The position numbers were made by a program, and so were the translations under genes. A stretch of DNA of 20,007 nt from JBMYQA01 sp049600855 (GTDB taxonomy: Bacteria; Bacteroidota; Bacteroidia; Cytophagales; Flammeovirgaceae). The stretch is taken from contig JBMYQA010000093.1 of NCBI GenBank assembly GCA_049600855.1, forward strand, positions 1 to 20,007. Direction: 5' to 3'. The notes under the pieces are model-generated. The model was not told the DNA's origin. It saw only the letters and a list, made by a program, of their open reading frames with translations, and ran no database searches. Of this stretch, positions 8,361 to 16,215 are shown one piece after another. Position 1 is the first letter of the stretch. The number at the start of each line of letters is the position of its first letter.

Positions 8361-8561
8361 TTAGCGAAAGCTAACGTATTTCAATCGTTTTTATTGATTT
8401 ACGTACGTATGCTGTTCGTGTACTTTAGTTTCTGCTTCTTGTATCTCAGTATAAAAGAGGAAGCACACGCACCAAAAATAAGGATTTTAGATTTGAAATC
8501 GGAGAAAAAAAGCGATTTAGCGAAAATTCGTAAAGTGAATGCAATAAGTAGACTTAGCGAA
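8361..8561. repeat. Three direct copies of TTAGCGAA in the regulator's upstream region
   Basis: TTAGCGAA occurs at 8361-8368, 8517-8524 and 8554-8561 in the 231-base gap before the XRE-type gene. The first copy is part of an exact inverted repeat, TTAGC-GAAA-GCTAA (8361-8374), 23 bases upstream of the TTG start. These could be operator sites for autoregulation. This is inference from position and repetition. A lone TAnnTTTG match on the minus strand (8480-8473) lies between the sites, without a clear -33 box. Confidence 0.45.
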
Positions 8562-8569
8562 TAGCGTGC

Positions 8570-9448
8570 TTACAGGAACTTTTCGACTAGCCAAACACCA
8601 ACATAAAACAGGGCTAAACACAAGGAAGAGATGATGTTTAAACGCATGGTAGAGCGGAAATCAGCAGCTTTTATGTTTTGATGGACTCGCAAGAACCAAC
8701 TTGAAAAATAGATTAATACAGGACTTAAGACGACAAGGAAGCATACAGCATGAATGAAGCTATAATAATAGAGGTAATAGGCGAAAAAACCTCCACTAGT
8801 AAGTCCAAAAACAATTCCAGTAAATAAGAAGGTTCCTTTGATTCCCAGTAGCCTACTGAGGGTTTTATCGCCACGTTTCGCATCTTCTTCATGCTGATAG
8901 ATTTGTGTCATTGGGTAGGAACCAAGGAGCATGCATGAGCTCAAAATAGCAGCATAAACAAACTGGCGATCGGTTAAGAAAGCATAGTTGCTTAAATGAT
9001 TAATGGCCTGATAACTCGCCAACAACATAAACGCACCTTGAAAAATACCAACTGTTAACCAACTGATGATAGGAAATTTTTTTAATCGAATGCGATCATG
9101 GCTATATGCTTTTGAAATGAGGCCATAAATGAATAATGCTAACGCAAAATGCCAACTGAGTAATAAGGCCAGCACGATTGCAATCGCATCGAATAGTAAT
9201 GCCGCCCAGTATAATTCTTTTTTTACGGGAGGAGGGGTTTCTAACCCGCCAATACTTCCCTCATCTTTATCATAATAAGAGTTGTAGCCGTTACTTGCAG
9301 GGTATAGAAAAATGTGAATACTTAGAAAGGCAATGGCAATGCTCCACCATTCGGCATTAGGACTTAAACTCAATGCAAAGCAAAATACAGGCATTAAGAA
9401 GATGGAAAAGGGAATGCGGAGGTGTTTCCAAGTGGATTGACTAAACAT
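8570..9448 (-). CDS. UbiA-family membrane prenyltransferase
   Basis: This is a 292-residue polytopic membrane protein with about seven to nine hydrophobic segments. UbiA enzymes transfer a prenyl chain from a polyprenyl diphosphate to an aromatic or other acceptor, for quinones, heme O or lipids. The first Asp-rich motif is NSYYDKDEG at 56-64, with Asn56, Asp60 and Asp62. The second is HEEDAKRGDKT at 186-196, followed by LSRLLG, as in the family pattern DxxxDxxxGxxTL with Glu in the leading position. Length is normal. No quinone or heme genes lie nearby, so the acceptor cannot be named. The start is ATG. It diverges from the YdeI-family gene across 149 bases, and the regulator gene follows on the same strand. 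Confidence 0.85.
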   Translation of the reverse strand: MFSQSTWKHLRIPFSIFLMPVFCFALSLSPNAEWWSIAIAFLSIHIFLYPASNGYNSYYDKDEGSIGGLETPPPVKKELYWAALLFDAIAIVLALLLSWHFALALFIYGLISKAYSHDRIRLKKFPIISWLTVGIFQGAFMLLASYQAINHLSNYAFLTDRQFVYAAILSSCMLLGSYPMTQIYQHEEDAKRGDKTLSRLLGIKGTFLFTGIVFGLTSGGFFAYYLYYYSFIHAVCFLVVLSPVLIYFSSWFLRVHQNIKAADFRSTMRLNIISSLCLALFYVGVWLVEKFL

Positions 9449-9520
9449 AATGATTTTTTTTTAGAGACTGTTCTGCTTCTATTCTCATATAAATTAATCG
9501 CCATTTCATCCAATATACTT

Positions 9521-9528
9521 TATTTTTG
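9521..9528 (+). promoter_or_regulatory. Possible -7 box for the YdeI-family gene
   Basis: TATTTTTG matches the TAnnTTTG -7 consensus about 70 bases before the ATG at 9598. No TTTG-like -33 box is seen at the expected distance, so the call is weak. Confidence 0.25.
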
Positions 9529-9597
9529 AATACCTGCTTAAATGCAAAAAAGTCGTATTAAGATGATAAATATACATCAATTTTTAGTGATACTTCT

Positions 9598-10248
9598 ATG
9601 AATAAATTACCTCTTGATATTGACAGTTATTTAGCGACAGGCTGCGGACGTTGTCCGCTTGGTGGCACTCCAAACTGTAAGGTGCTCAATTGGCAAGAAG
9701 AATTAATTCAGTTGCGAGCGTTTGTGCTGGATTGTGGTTTAACTGAAGAGATCAAATGGGGGGTGCCCTGTTACACTTTTCAGCAAAAGAATATCTTGTT
9801 GCTAAGTGCCCTCAAAGACTATTGTGCGATTAGCTTTTTCAAAGGGGCTTTACTAAAAAATAGTCATCATATACTCAGTAAACCAGGTCCAAACTCACAG
9901 GCAGCTCGAATGATCAAATTTCATCATGTAGATGAAGTTCTTGCCTTGGAAGTAGCACTGAAAGCTCATATTTTAGAAGCTATTGAGGTGGAAAAAGCAG
10001 GATTAAAAGTATCATTTAAACAAAACCCAGAACCGATTCCTGAAGAGTTACAACTTAAGTTAGCCGAAGATCCAATATTCAGAGCGGCATTTGAAGCATT
10101 AACCCCTGGGCGGCAGCGAGGATATATTATTCACTTTTCCCAACCCAAACAGTCCAAAACGCGAAGCTCCAGAATCGAAAAGTGTGTGCCAAAAATATTA
10201 AATGGAGAAGGTTTGAATGATAAATACCAATCTCGAAAAAGAAATTAA
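9598..10248 (+). CDS. YdeI/DUF1801-family protein
   Basis: The protein has 216 residues, no signal peptide and no membrane segment. Residues 32-130 fit the DUF1801 domain, including EEIKWGVPCYTFQQKNILLL and ISFFKGALL. The C-terminal half carries the YdeI pattern: FEALTPGRQRGYIIHFSQ, then KTRSSRIEKCVPKILNGEGL. The family occurs widely in Bacteroidota and Bacillota; the Bacillus member has been linked to antimicrobial peptide tolerance, but the biochemical activity is not settled. The N-terminus has a short Cys-bearing segment (GCGRCPLGGTPNC, residues 15-27) that is conserved in many relatives. The gene stands alone, divergent from the UbiA gene and upstream of tRNA-Phe. Confidence 0.85.
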   Translation: MNKLPLDIDSYLATGCGRCPLGGTPNCKVLNWQEELIQLRAFVLDCGLTEEIKWGVPCYTFQQKNILLLSALKDYCAISFFKGALLKNSHHILSKPGPNSQAARMIKFHHVDEVLALEVALKAHILEAIEVEKAGLKVSFKQNPEPIPEELQLKLAEDPIFRAAFEALTPGRQRGYIIHFSQPKQSKTRSSRIEKCVPKILNGEGLNDKYQSRKRN

Positions 10249-10322
10249 AGCTAAACAAGTCTGAAGGTAAAACGTATGAGATGACCAAAGGCGTATTGAT
10301 GTTCATGTCTTGTGTCCCAAAA

Positions 10323-10338
10323 CCTTGATCAAACAAGG
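10323..10338 (+). terminator. Weak candidate terminator after the YdeI-family gene
   Basis: CCTTG (10323-10327) pairs with CAAGG (10334-10338) around a 6-base loop. The stem is short and lacks a T-tract. The rest of 10249-10421 shows no gene or clear signal. Confidence 0.2.
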
Positions 10339-10421
10339 GGAATGGTCCAGTTGCTAAAAAAAACTAGGTAAAAGCTTGCAATAGAATCCCTTATCGCTAT
10401 TTTTGCATCCCCCAACAAGCT

Positions 10422-10494
10422 GGTGATGTAGCTCAGTTGGTAGAGCATCGGACTGAAAATCCGTGTGTCGGTGGTTCGAATCCACTCATCACCA
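10422..10494 (+). tRNA. tRNA-Phe (anticodon GAA)
   Basis: The 73-base cloverleaf is complete. The acceptor stem GGTGATG (10422-10428) pairs with CATCACC (10487-10493), followed by discriminator A. The D stem is GCTC/GAGC. The anticodon GAA lies at 10455-10457 inside the loop CTGAAAA. The T arm is GGTGG-TTCGAAT-CCACT with one G-U pair. The first pair of the anticodon stem is a T-T mismatch (10448 and 10464). The CCA end is not encoded: CTT follows the discriminator. Confidence 0.97.
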
Positions 10495-10500
10495 CTTGAG

Positions 10501-10537
10501 AGCTTTCTTCATTTTTGGAGAAGGCTTTTTTGTTTTT
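10501..10537 (+). terminator. Rho-independent terminator of tRNA-Phe
   Basis: AGCTTTCTTC (10501-10510) pairs with GGAGAAGGCT (10517-10526) over 10 pairs, two of them G-U, around a 6-base loop. T-rich sequence follows at 10526-10537. It starts 7 bases after the tRNA. Confidence 0.85.
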
Positions 10538-10550
10538 AGGCATTTCTTTT

Positions 10551-10602
10551 AATTCTATAGGGCAAGCATATACAGGTGGTAATACACTTGCCCTTTAGAA
10601 TT
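10551..10602. terminator. Long stem-loop at the 3' end of the beta-oxidation gene
   Basis: AATTCTATAGGGCAAG (10551-10566) pairs with 10587-10602 with one mismatch in 16, around a 20-base loop. It lies 9 bases beyond the end of the minus-strand fadJ-like gene and probably ends its transcript. There is no T-tract on the minus strand side. Confidence 0.65.
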
Positions 10603-10611
10603 CCTATTTTA

Positions 10612-12762
10612 CTAACTATAAAATCCTTTTCCCTCAGCAGCCATTTGCTTGAGTTTTTCGGTGGGTTGGAAGCGCTCGCCAAAGCGATTGGCAAAATCTT
10701 CACATTCTTCCACAAATTGCTTTATTCCCACATAGTCAATGTAGGAAATCGCGCCACCTGTGTAAGGAGGAAAACCGAATCCCATGAGTGAGCCCACATC
10801 TCCGTCTTCTTTGGCGCGCAATACGCCTTCTTCCAAGCAACGAACGGTTTCTAAGGCTTGGATGTGAAGTAGGCGTTTCTTCACCGTTTCATAATCCAAA
10901 TGGTCTTCCTTTACTGGAAATAATTCCGCTAAGCCTTCCCATAAATATTTTTTCCCTCCTTCAGGATATTCATAAAAACCTTTGCCTTCCTTCTTACCTG
11001 GACGATCTAGCTCTTCTACAAACTGCTCAATCACCTTCGCAGAAGGACGTTCATTTTTCACGCCTGTATCCAATTCTGTTTGACGGCCAATCTTTAATGC
11101 CAAACCAATATTTACTTCATCGGTAACCGCTAAAGGGCCCACAGGCATTCCTGCATCTTTAGCTGCATTCTCAATTAAAGCGGCAGGAATGCCTTCCGTC
11201 AGCATGTCAATGCCTTCACTCGTAAATGTTCCAAATACCCTTGACGTAAAGAAACCACGACTGTCATTCACCACAATGGGTGTTTTTCGGATTTTCATCA
11301 CGTAATCAATCGCAGCGGCAAGGGCATAATCGGAGGTTTTTTCACCCATAATGATTTCTACCAAAGGCATTTTATCTACAGGGGAGAAAAAATGCAGGCC
11401 AATGAAATTTTCAGGTCGTTCAGATGCCGTTGCTAAGCCGGTAATGGGGAGTGTTGAGGTATTAGAAGCATATACCTTATCAGGGGGTAATACTGCTTCT
11501 GTTTCCTTGGTTACCTGATATTTCAGTTCCCTTTTCTCAAATACCGCTTCAATCACCAAATCACAATCAGCCACAGCAGCAGCATCAGCTGTCGTGTGAA
11601 TTTTATCCAATAAGGCATCCCCTTTTTCTTTGGTCATACGGCCTTTACTTTGCGCCTTATTCACCAATTTGCGGCTATAATCTTTGCCTTTTTCTGCCCC
11701 TTCTGCTGAGATGTCTTTCAAGACCACTTCTAAACCTGATTTTGCTGTAACGTAGGCAATCCCCGCTCCCATCATTCCCGCACCAAGTATTCCAACCTTA
11801 TTCAATTCATACTTCTCAATCTCCTTGGGCCTTGCCGCTCCTTTATTCGCTTTATTTACATTGAAAAAGCCTGTTCTGATGATATTTCGGGCTTCTTTAC
11901 TGAACACTGCTTTTGTGAAATACCGCGCTTCAGTTACCAAAGCCTTCTCCATGGGCAATTGCAGCCCTTCAAAAATCGAGCTCATGGCAAACTGCGCATT
12001 TGGGTAATTGCCTTTTGTTTTTTGCATGGTCATGGCAATGCCCCCAGCAAAGGTTTGTCCGCCCTGTGGTGTCATTACGCCACCACCAGGTACTTTAAAG
12101 CCTTTTTTGTCCCAAGCTTGCGTAGCATTGCCCACTTCCAAAATCCATTTTTTAGCAGCGGGAATGAGTTCCTCTTTGGTAGCTACCAATTGATCGATCA
12201 AACCTGTTTTTAAGGCTTTTTCGGGATTCATTGTTTTTCCTTGGAGAATTAATTCCATGGCTTTTTGGATGCCAATGATGCGCGGCAATCGCTGGGTACC
12301 ACCTGCTCCAGGAATCAAGCCTAGCTGCGTTTCGGGCAAGCCAATGCGGATGCGGGAATCATTGACCGCCACACGGTAATGACAGCCCAAAGGGATTTCA
12401 TATCCACCGCCAAGGGCATTTCCATTAATCGCAGCGACTACAGGTTTACCACAAGTTTCTAAAGTCCTCATGGCCTCATTTCCTTCAATCAAGCCATCAA
12501 ATACTTCCTTAGGGTCGGTGAGGCTTAACATCCACTTTAAATCTCCCCCCGCAAAGAAATCGCGTTTGGCAGAAGTGATGATTAATCCTTTCACTTCTGG
12601 ATTTTCCACCGCTTCCATGGCAGCCCCATAAATGGCTGGCGTAGAGTCGGCATTCATCACATTGGTGGGTAATTCTTTCATGTCGATGGTAAGAATCGCA
12701 ATTCCATCAGCATCTACTGCGACACTTACCATGTTGTTGTGAATTGAAACGGTTGTTTCCAT
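10612..12762 (-). CDS. Bifunctional enoyl-CoA hydratase / 3-hydroxyacyl-CoA dehydrogenase (FadJ/FadB-type)
   Basis: It carries out the hydration and NAD-dependent oxidation steps of fatty acid beta-oxidation in the cytoplasm. With the ATG at 12762 the protein has 716 residues, like FadJ/FadB. Residues 1-200 are the crotonase domain: oxyanion-hole segment FFAGGD, then Glu122 in GGGYEIPLGC and Glu144 in GLPETQLGLIPGAGG. The Rossmann domain begins at about 321 with GILGAGMMGAG (324-334). The dehydrogenase dyad is His457 (GLHFFSPVDKMP) and Glu469. The C-terminal 3HCDH domains reach the end, with the GFGFPPYTGGA block at 661-671. The frame is open upstream to 12906, but those 48 codons show no family match, so the ATG at 12762 is preferred. 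No thiolase or acyl-CoA dehydrogenase gene is adjacent. FadJ versus FadB cannot be decided here. Confidence 0.95.
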   Translation of the reverse strand: METTVSIHNNMVSVAVDADGIAILTIDMKELPTNVMNADSTPAIYGAAMEAVENPEVKGLIITSAKRDFFAGGDLKWMLSLTDPKEVFDGLIEGNEAMRTLETCGKPVVAAINGNALGGGYEIPLGCHYRVAVNDSRIRIGLPETQLGLIPGAGGTQRLPRIIGIQKAMELILQGKTMNPEKALKTGLIDQLVATKEELIPAAKKWILEVGNATQAWDKKGFKVPGGGVMTPQGGQTFAGGIAMTMQKTKGNYPNAQFAMSSIFEGLQLPMEKALVTEARYFTKAVFSKEARNIIRTGFFNVNKANKGAARPKEIEKYELNKVGILGAGMMGAGIAYVTAKSGLEVVLKDISAEGAEKGKDYSRKLVNKAQSKGRMTKEKGDALLDKIHTTADAAAVADCDLVIEAVFEKRELKYQVTKETEAVLPPDKVYASNTSTLPITGLATASERPENFIGLHFFSPVDKMPLVEIIMGEKTSDYALAAAIDYVMKIRKTPIVVNDSRGFFTSRVFGTFTSEGIDMLTEGIPAALIENAAKDAGMPVGPLAVTDEVNIGLALKIGRQTELDTGVKNERPSAKVIEQFVEELDRPGKKEGKGFYEYPEGGKKYLWEGLAELFPVKEDHLDYETVKKRLLHIQALETVRCLEEGVLRAKEDGDVGSLMGFGFPPYTGGAISYIDYVGIKQFVEECEDFANRFGERFQPTEKLKQMAAEGKGFYS

Positions 12763-13001
12763 ATTGGTTAGTTTTGATATTTCATGTTCAACTCGATGAG
12801 AAAAGCTGGTGTTGATATTTTTCTCACCCGATTTACTCGGCATGCATAATATTTCAATTTTACTCAAAATGGTGGGAAAAAGCAATGAATGTGGGGGAAA
12901 CCTCAAGGGAGGTACAATTCCTCATTTCTAGGGATTTGCTTAATTTGTATTTATTTTGAAATTTGGATGATGAAGGTGAGGGATTATTTTAGACAACTTC
13001 A

Positions 13002-14189
13002 ATGAAACAACAACATCAACGCAGAGATTTCCTAAAGAAGTTTGGCCTAGCTTCGATGCCATTATTACTTCCCAATGTGGCTGCTGCCACCATCCCAAAT
13101 CAAGGTAAAAAGGCATCAACTCAGCCGCTGGTAAATTTCATTTATGATGGTTTCTTTTTCGAGCCAAATGAATACCTCAAAAAGCTTCATGAGATTAACG
13201 AGGCTAAAACCATAGAACCAGATTTTTATGGCGTGGGAGGTGCTACCACCGCATTAGAAGAACGCTTTAAGGAACTAACAGGAAAGGAAAAGGCTATTTA
13301 TTTACCCACAGGAACGATGGCAAATCAGTTAGCCATTAAATTATTGAGTGGAAATAAGACTAAAGTGTTGGCGCCCGAAAATTCCCATGTATTTCGCGAT
13401 GAGGCCGATGCTGCCCAAAGCGTGCATGGCAAACGATTAATTCCTGTTGGAAAAGGGAAAGCTCATTTTGAGTTAGCAGATTTAAAAAACACGATTGCGT
13501 ATCTTCACCAAGGTGAAGTATTCAGAAGTGGCTTAGGGGCAGTAGTCATTGAAAATCCTGTGAGGCGAGCCGATGGAAGGTTTGTGCCACGCGAAACCAT
13601 CAAAAAAATAGCCACTTACTGCAAACAAAATGGCTACGGATTGCATTTAGATGGCGCACGTTTACACCTCGCAGCAGCATATAGTGGCGTTTCCGTAAAG
13701 GAATATGCTTCCTATTTCGATACCGTGTATATCTCTTTATACAAATACCTCCATGCAGCAGGTGGTGCCATACTTTGTGGAGAAACCAAATTAATTGATC
13801 AAATCGCTCATCAGATTAAAATATTAGGAGGTACCACTTTTCAGACTTGGACAAATACTTCTGTAGCCTTACATTACCTAGAAGGCATAGAATCGCGTTG
13901 GGAGAAGGTGAAAAAAAATGCGACTCAATTAATCGAATCGCTCAATAAACTTAAAGGAGTATCCATTGAAACATTGGAAAATGGAAGTAATCGTTATCAT
14001 ATGAGATTAGATGAAGCAATCAATTTCAAAAAGTTGGCTACATACTTATCCAATACACATCAAATTTGGATTGGTGGTCCAAATGAAGATGGCATAATTA
14101 GGTTCACAGTGAATGAAAGTTTGCTGACAAGGCCGCTCAAAAATATCATGACCGCTTGGAAACAAGGAGTTTCAGCAGCCCGTAGCTAG
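13002..14189 (+). CDS. Threonine aldolase-like PLP-dependent lyase with Tat signal
   Basis: The 395-residue protein belongs to the Beta_elim_lyase / threonine aldolase group of fold-type I PLP enzymes. Key blocks are YGVGGATTALEERFKELTGK (76-95), the LPTGTMANQLA cofactor segment (101-111), HLDGARLH (215-222) with the cofactor-contacting Asp217, and SLYKYLHAAGG with the likely Schiff-base Lys248. In typical low-specificity threonine aldolases this region reads SKGLGAPVG, so substrate use may differ. The N-terminus carries a twin-arginine motif, RRDFLKK (Arg7-Arg8), then a hydrophobic stretch FGLASMPLLLP and an AAA-type cleavage site near residues 27-29. This suggests export in folded, cofactor-loaded form. 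No lipobox Cys follows. The macro-domain gene lies 48 bases downstream and may be co-transcribed. Confidence 0.85.
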   Translation: MKQQHQRRDFLKKFGLASMPLLLPNVAAATIPNQGKKASTQPLVNFIYDGFFFEPNEYLKKLHEINEAKTIEPDFYGVGGATTALEERFKELTGKEKAIYLPTGTMANQLAIKLLSGNKTKVLAPENSHVFRDEADAAQSVHGKRLIPVGKGKAHFELADLKNTIAYLHQGEVFRSGLGAVVIENPVRRADGRFVPRETIKKIATYCKQNGYGLHLDGARLHLAAAYSGVSVKEYASYFDTVYISLYKYLHAAGGAILCGETKLIDQIAHQIKILGGTTFQTWTNTSVALHYLEGIESRWEKVKKNATQLIESLNKLKGVSIETLENGSNRYHMRLDEAINFKKLATYLSNTHQIWIGGPNEDGIIRFTVNESLLTRPLKNIMTAWKQGVSAARS

Positions 14190-14237
14190 TACTAGAGTAT
14201 GATTTAAACTACTTTCAAGCCAATCAATTCATAAAAA

Positions 14238-14711
14238 ATGGCAATAAACTACTTAAAAGGCGATGCCACTGCACCCCAGGCTAAAGGCATCAAAATTATC
14301 GCGCACATCTGTAATGATATTGGCGGTTGGGGCAAGGGTTTTGTATTAGCGATCTCCAAACGCTGGCCTGAACCTGAAGCAGCTTATCGTAAATGGCACC
14401 GAGAACGCGCCCAAAATGATTTTGCTTTAGGAAGTATTCAATTGGTTCAGGTAGAAAAATACATTCACATTGCCAATATGATTGGGCAACGAGGCATTAA
14501 ACGAGGAAGCAACGGAGTGCCCATTCGTTATGAGGCCGTGGAGCAATGCTTGGAGAAATTAGCTCAACAAGCATTGCAGCTAGAAGCTTCTGTCCATATG
14601 CCTCGAATTGGCTGTGGATTGGCTGGGGGCAAATGGGAAACAATCGAACCCATTATTCAAAAAACCTTAATCGAAAATGACGTAGCAGTGTTTGTCTATG
14701 ATTTTGACTAA
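14238..14711 (+). CDS. Macro-domain protein (ALC1/TARG1-like)
   Basis: This 157-residue single-domain protein resembles macro domains that bind or hydrolyse ADP-ribose derivatives. The pattern is clear: GDAT at 8-11, AHICNDIGGWGKGFV at 22-36 forming the ribose/phosphate loop, IANMIGQRG at 78-86, and MPRIGCGLAGGKWE at 121-134. The arrangement is closest to the TARG1/ALC1 branch, and the Trp after the GCG loop is typical of it. In human TARG1 a Lys in the strand-turn before the middle helix and an Asp after GCGL are catalytic. Here the corresponding places appear to be Gln84 and Ala129, so the TARG1 mechanism is unlikely and the protein may act as a reader or use another mechanism. It follows the lyase gene by 48 bases, and its stop lies two bases from the end of the convergent dehydrogenase gene. 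Confidence 0.88.
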   Translation: MAINYLKGDATAPQAKGIKIIAHICNDIGGWGKGFVLAISKRWPEPEAAYRKWHRERAQNDFALGSIQLVQVEKYIHIANMIGQRGIKRGSNGVPIRYEAVEQCLEKLAQQALQLEASVHMPRIGCGLAGGKWETIEPIIQKTLIENDVAVFVYDFD

Positions 14712-14713
14712 AC

Positions 14714-16153
14714 TCACAGCTTCACACAAACATTTTTTTCCTCGGTAAAGAATCGCAGTGCCTCAAAACCGCCTTCACGTCCCATGCCCGATTGCTTCAT
14801 GCCACCAAATGGGGTGCGTAAATCGCGAAGCATCCAGCAGTTTACCCAAATAATGCCGCTGTGTACACCATGAGCTACGCGGTGTGCTTTGGTAATATTG
14901 GTTGTCCATATGCTAGCGGCCAAGCCATAGGCATTGGAATTGGCCATTTCAATTGCCTCTGCTTCCGAATCAAAAGGGGTTAAGGTAACTACTGGGCCAA
15001 AAATCTCTTCCTGATTAGTGCGACACGTTTGTGCTAAGCCTTCAATCACAGTAGGCTCAATGAAATAGCCATTTTTACACCTCCCTTCAGGGTTTACTAC
15101 TTTTCCGCCTGTTAAAACCGTTCCGCCTTCTTCTTTAGCCAGTTCGATGTAAGCGAGGACTTTTTCTTGATGCGGTTTAGAAACTACAGCGCCTAAATTG
15201 ACTTCCGTTAATGGATCACCGACTTGGAGTTGAGACACTTTTTCGACAAAAGCAGCACGGAACTTATCATAAATGCTGCGTTCAATTAAAATTCTGGAAC
15301 CACACAAGCAGATTTGTCCTTGGTTGGCAAAAGAAGAACGAACAGCAGTGTTTAATGCTTCTTCAAAGTCGCAATCGGCAAAAATGATATTTGGGTTTTT
15401 ACCACCCAGTTCGAGTGAAAGTTTTTTGAACATAGGAGCAGCCGTTGCAGCAATTTTTTTGCCCGTTACCGTACCTCCTGTAAAGGAAATCACAGGTACC
15501 TGCTCATGCTCAATAATGGCTTGACCGACTTTATGGCCATAACCATGTACAATGTTTAATACACCAGCAGGCAAACCAGCTGCTATGCAGATTTCCGAAA
15601 GCAAGTAGGCCGTCATTGGCGTAATTTCGGAAGGCTTTGCTACAACGGTATTTCCAGAAGCTAAAGCAGGAGCAATTTTCCAAGTAAATAGATAGAGTGG
15701 AAGGTTCCAAGGGGAAATGCAACCCGCTACGCCAATCGGTCTGCGCATGGTGTAATTGATGGCGGGCAATTCTAGGTAATGCGATTCATTGGCATCATGC
15801 AAAATTGCCGTTCCATAAAAGTGGAAATTGGCTGCTGCTCTAGGAATATCTACCGTTTTGGCTAAGCTAAGCGGTTTTCCATTATCGACACTTTCTGCCA
15901 AAGCCAATTCATCTAAACGTTCGTGAATTAATCGAGAAATGCGAAGCAAAATCTCAGAACGCTGTTGAGCGCCACAAGTTGACCAAGCAGGAAAGGCGGC
16001 TTGAGCTGCTTTTACAGCCAGTTCCACATCCTGATCATCTGAATCTGGAATGTGGGAATAAACCTCCCCAATAGCAGGATTGATGTTATCCATATAGCTC
16101 CCAGAAACAGGAGCTTGTAACGTGCCATTTATATAGTTTTGGATGCGTTGCAT
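14714..16153 (-). CDS. Aldehyde dehydrogenase, ALDH8-type (2-aminomuconic/2-hydroxymuconic semialdehyde dehydrogenase-like)
   Basis: It oxidises an aldehyde to a carboxylic acid with NAD(P). The 479 residues are full length. Catalytic elements are Asn150 (SPWNLPL), the cofactor block VAKPSEITP at 171-179, FTGGTVTGK with the Rossmann Gly residues, Glu248 in LELGGKNP, the nucleophile Cys282 in NQGQICLCGSR, and EEIFGPV at 382-388. NQGQICLCGSR together with VNCWMLRDLRTPFGGMKQSG (437-456) is characteristic of the ALDH8 / aminomuconate-semialdehyde group, in tryptophan-kynurenine or meta-cleavage catabolism. No other pathway gene is next to it, so the substrate remains inferred. The start is ATG at 16153. 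It converges with the macro-domain gene with two bases between stops, leaving no room for a terminator there. Confidence 0.88.
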   Translation of the reverse strand: MQRIQNYINGTLQAPVSGSYMDNINPAIGEVYSHIPDSDDQDVELAVKAAQAAFPAWSTCGAQQRSEILLRISRLIHERLDELALAESVDNGKPLSLAKTVDIPRAAANFHFYGTAILHDANESHYLELPAINYTMRRPIGVAGCISPWNLPLYLFTWKIAPALASGNTVVAKPSEITPMTAYLLSEICIAAGLPAGVLNIVHGYGHKVGQAIIEHEQVPVISFTGGTVTGKKIAATAAPMFKKLSLELGGKNPNIIFADCDFEEALNTAVRSSFANQGQICLCGSRILIERSIYDKFRAAFVEKVSQLQVGDPLTEVNLGAVVSKPHQEKVLAYIELAKEEGGTVLTGGKVVNPEGRCKNGYFIEPTVIEGLAQTCRTNQEEIFGPVVTLTPFDSEAEAIEMANSNAYGLAASIWTTNITKAHRVAHGVHSGIIWVNCWMLRDLRTPFGGMKQSGMGREGGFEALRFFTEEKNVCVKL

Positions 16154-16215
16154 GTTGTTTAGGTTAAGAAGAGTTGATCAGTTTGGAATCACCAATGGAT
16201 TCACGAAAATACTAT

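Noticed and set aside
8400..8409. TACGTACGTA palindrome upstream of the regulator
   Set aside because: A single alternating palindrome with no second copy is not enough to call a binding site.
12763..12906. In-frame upstream extension of 48 codons on the beta-oxidation gene
   Set aside because: The extension shows no family match, and the inner ATG at 12762 gives the usual 716-residue length and N-terminus.
14238..14711. Part of a DarTG-type toxin-antitoxin system
   Set aside because: No ADP-ribosyltransferase gene is adjacent, and the protein lacks a long C-terminal antitoxin domain.
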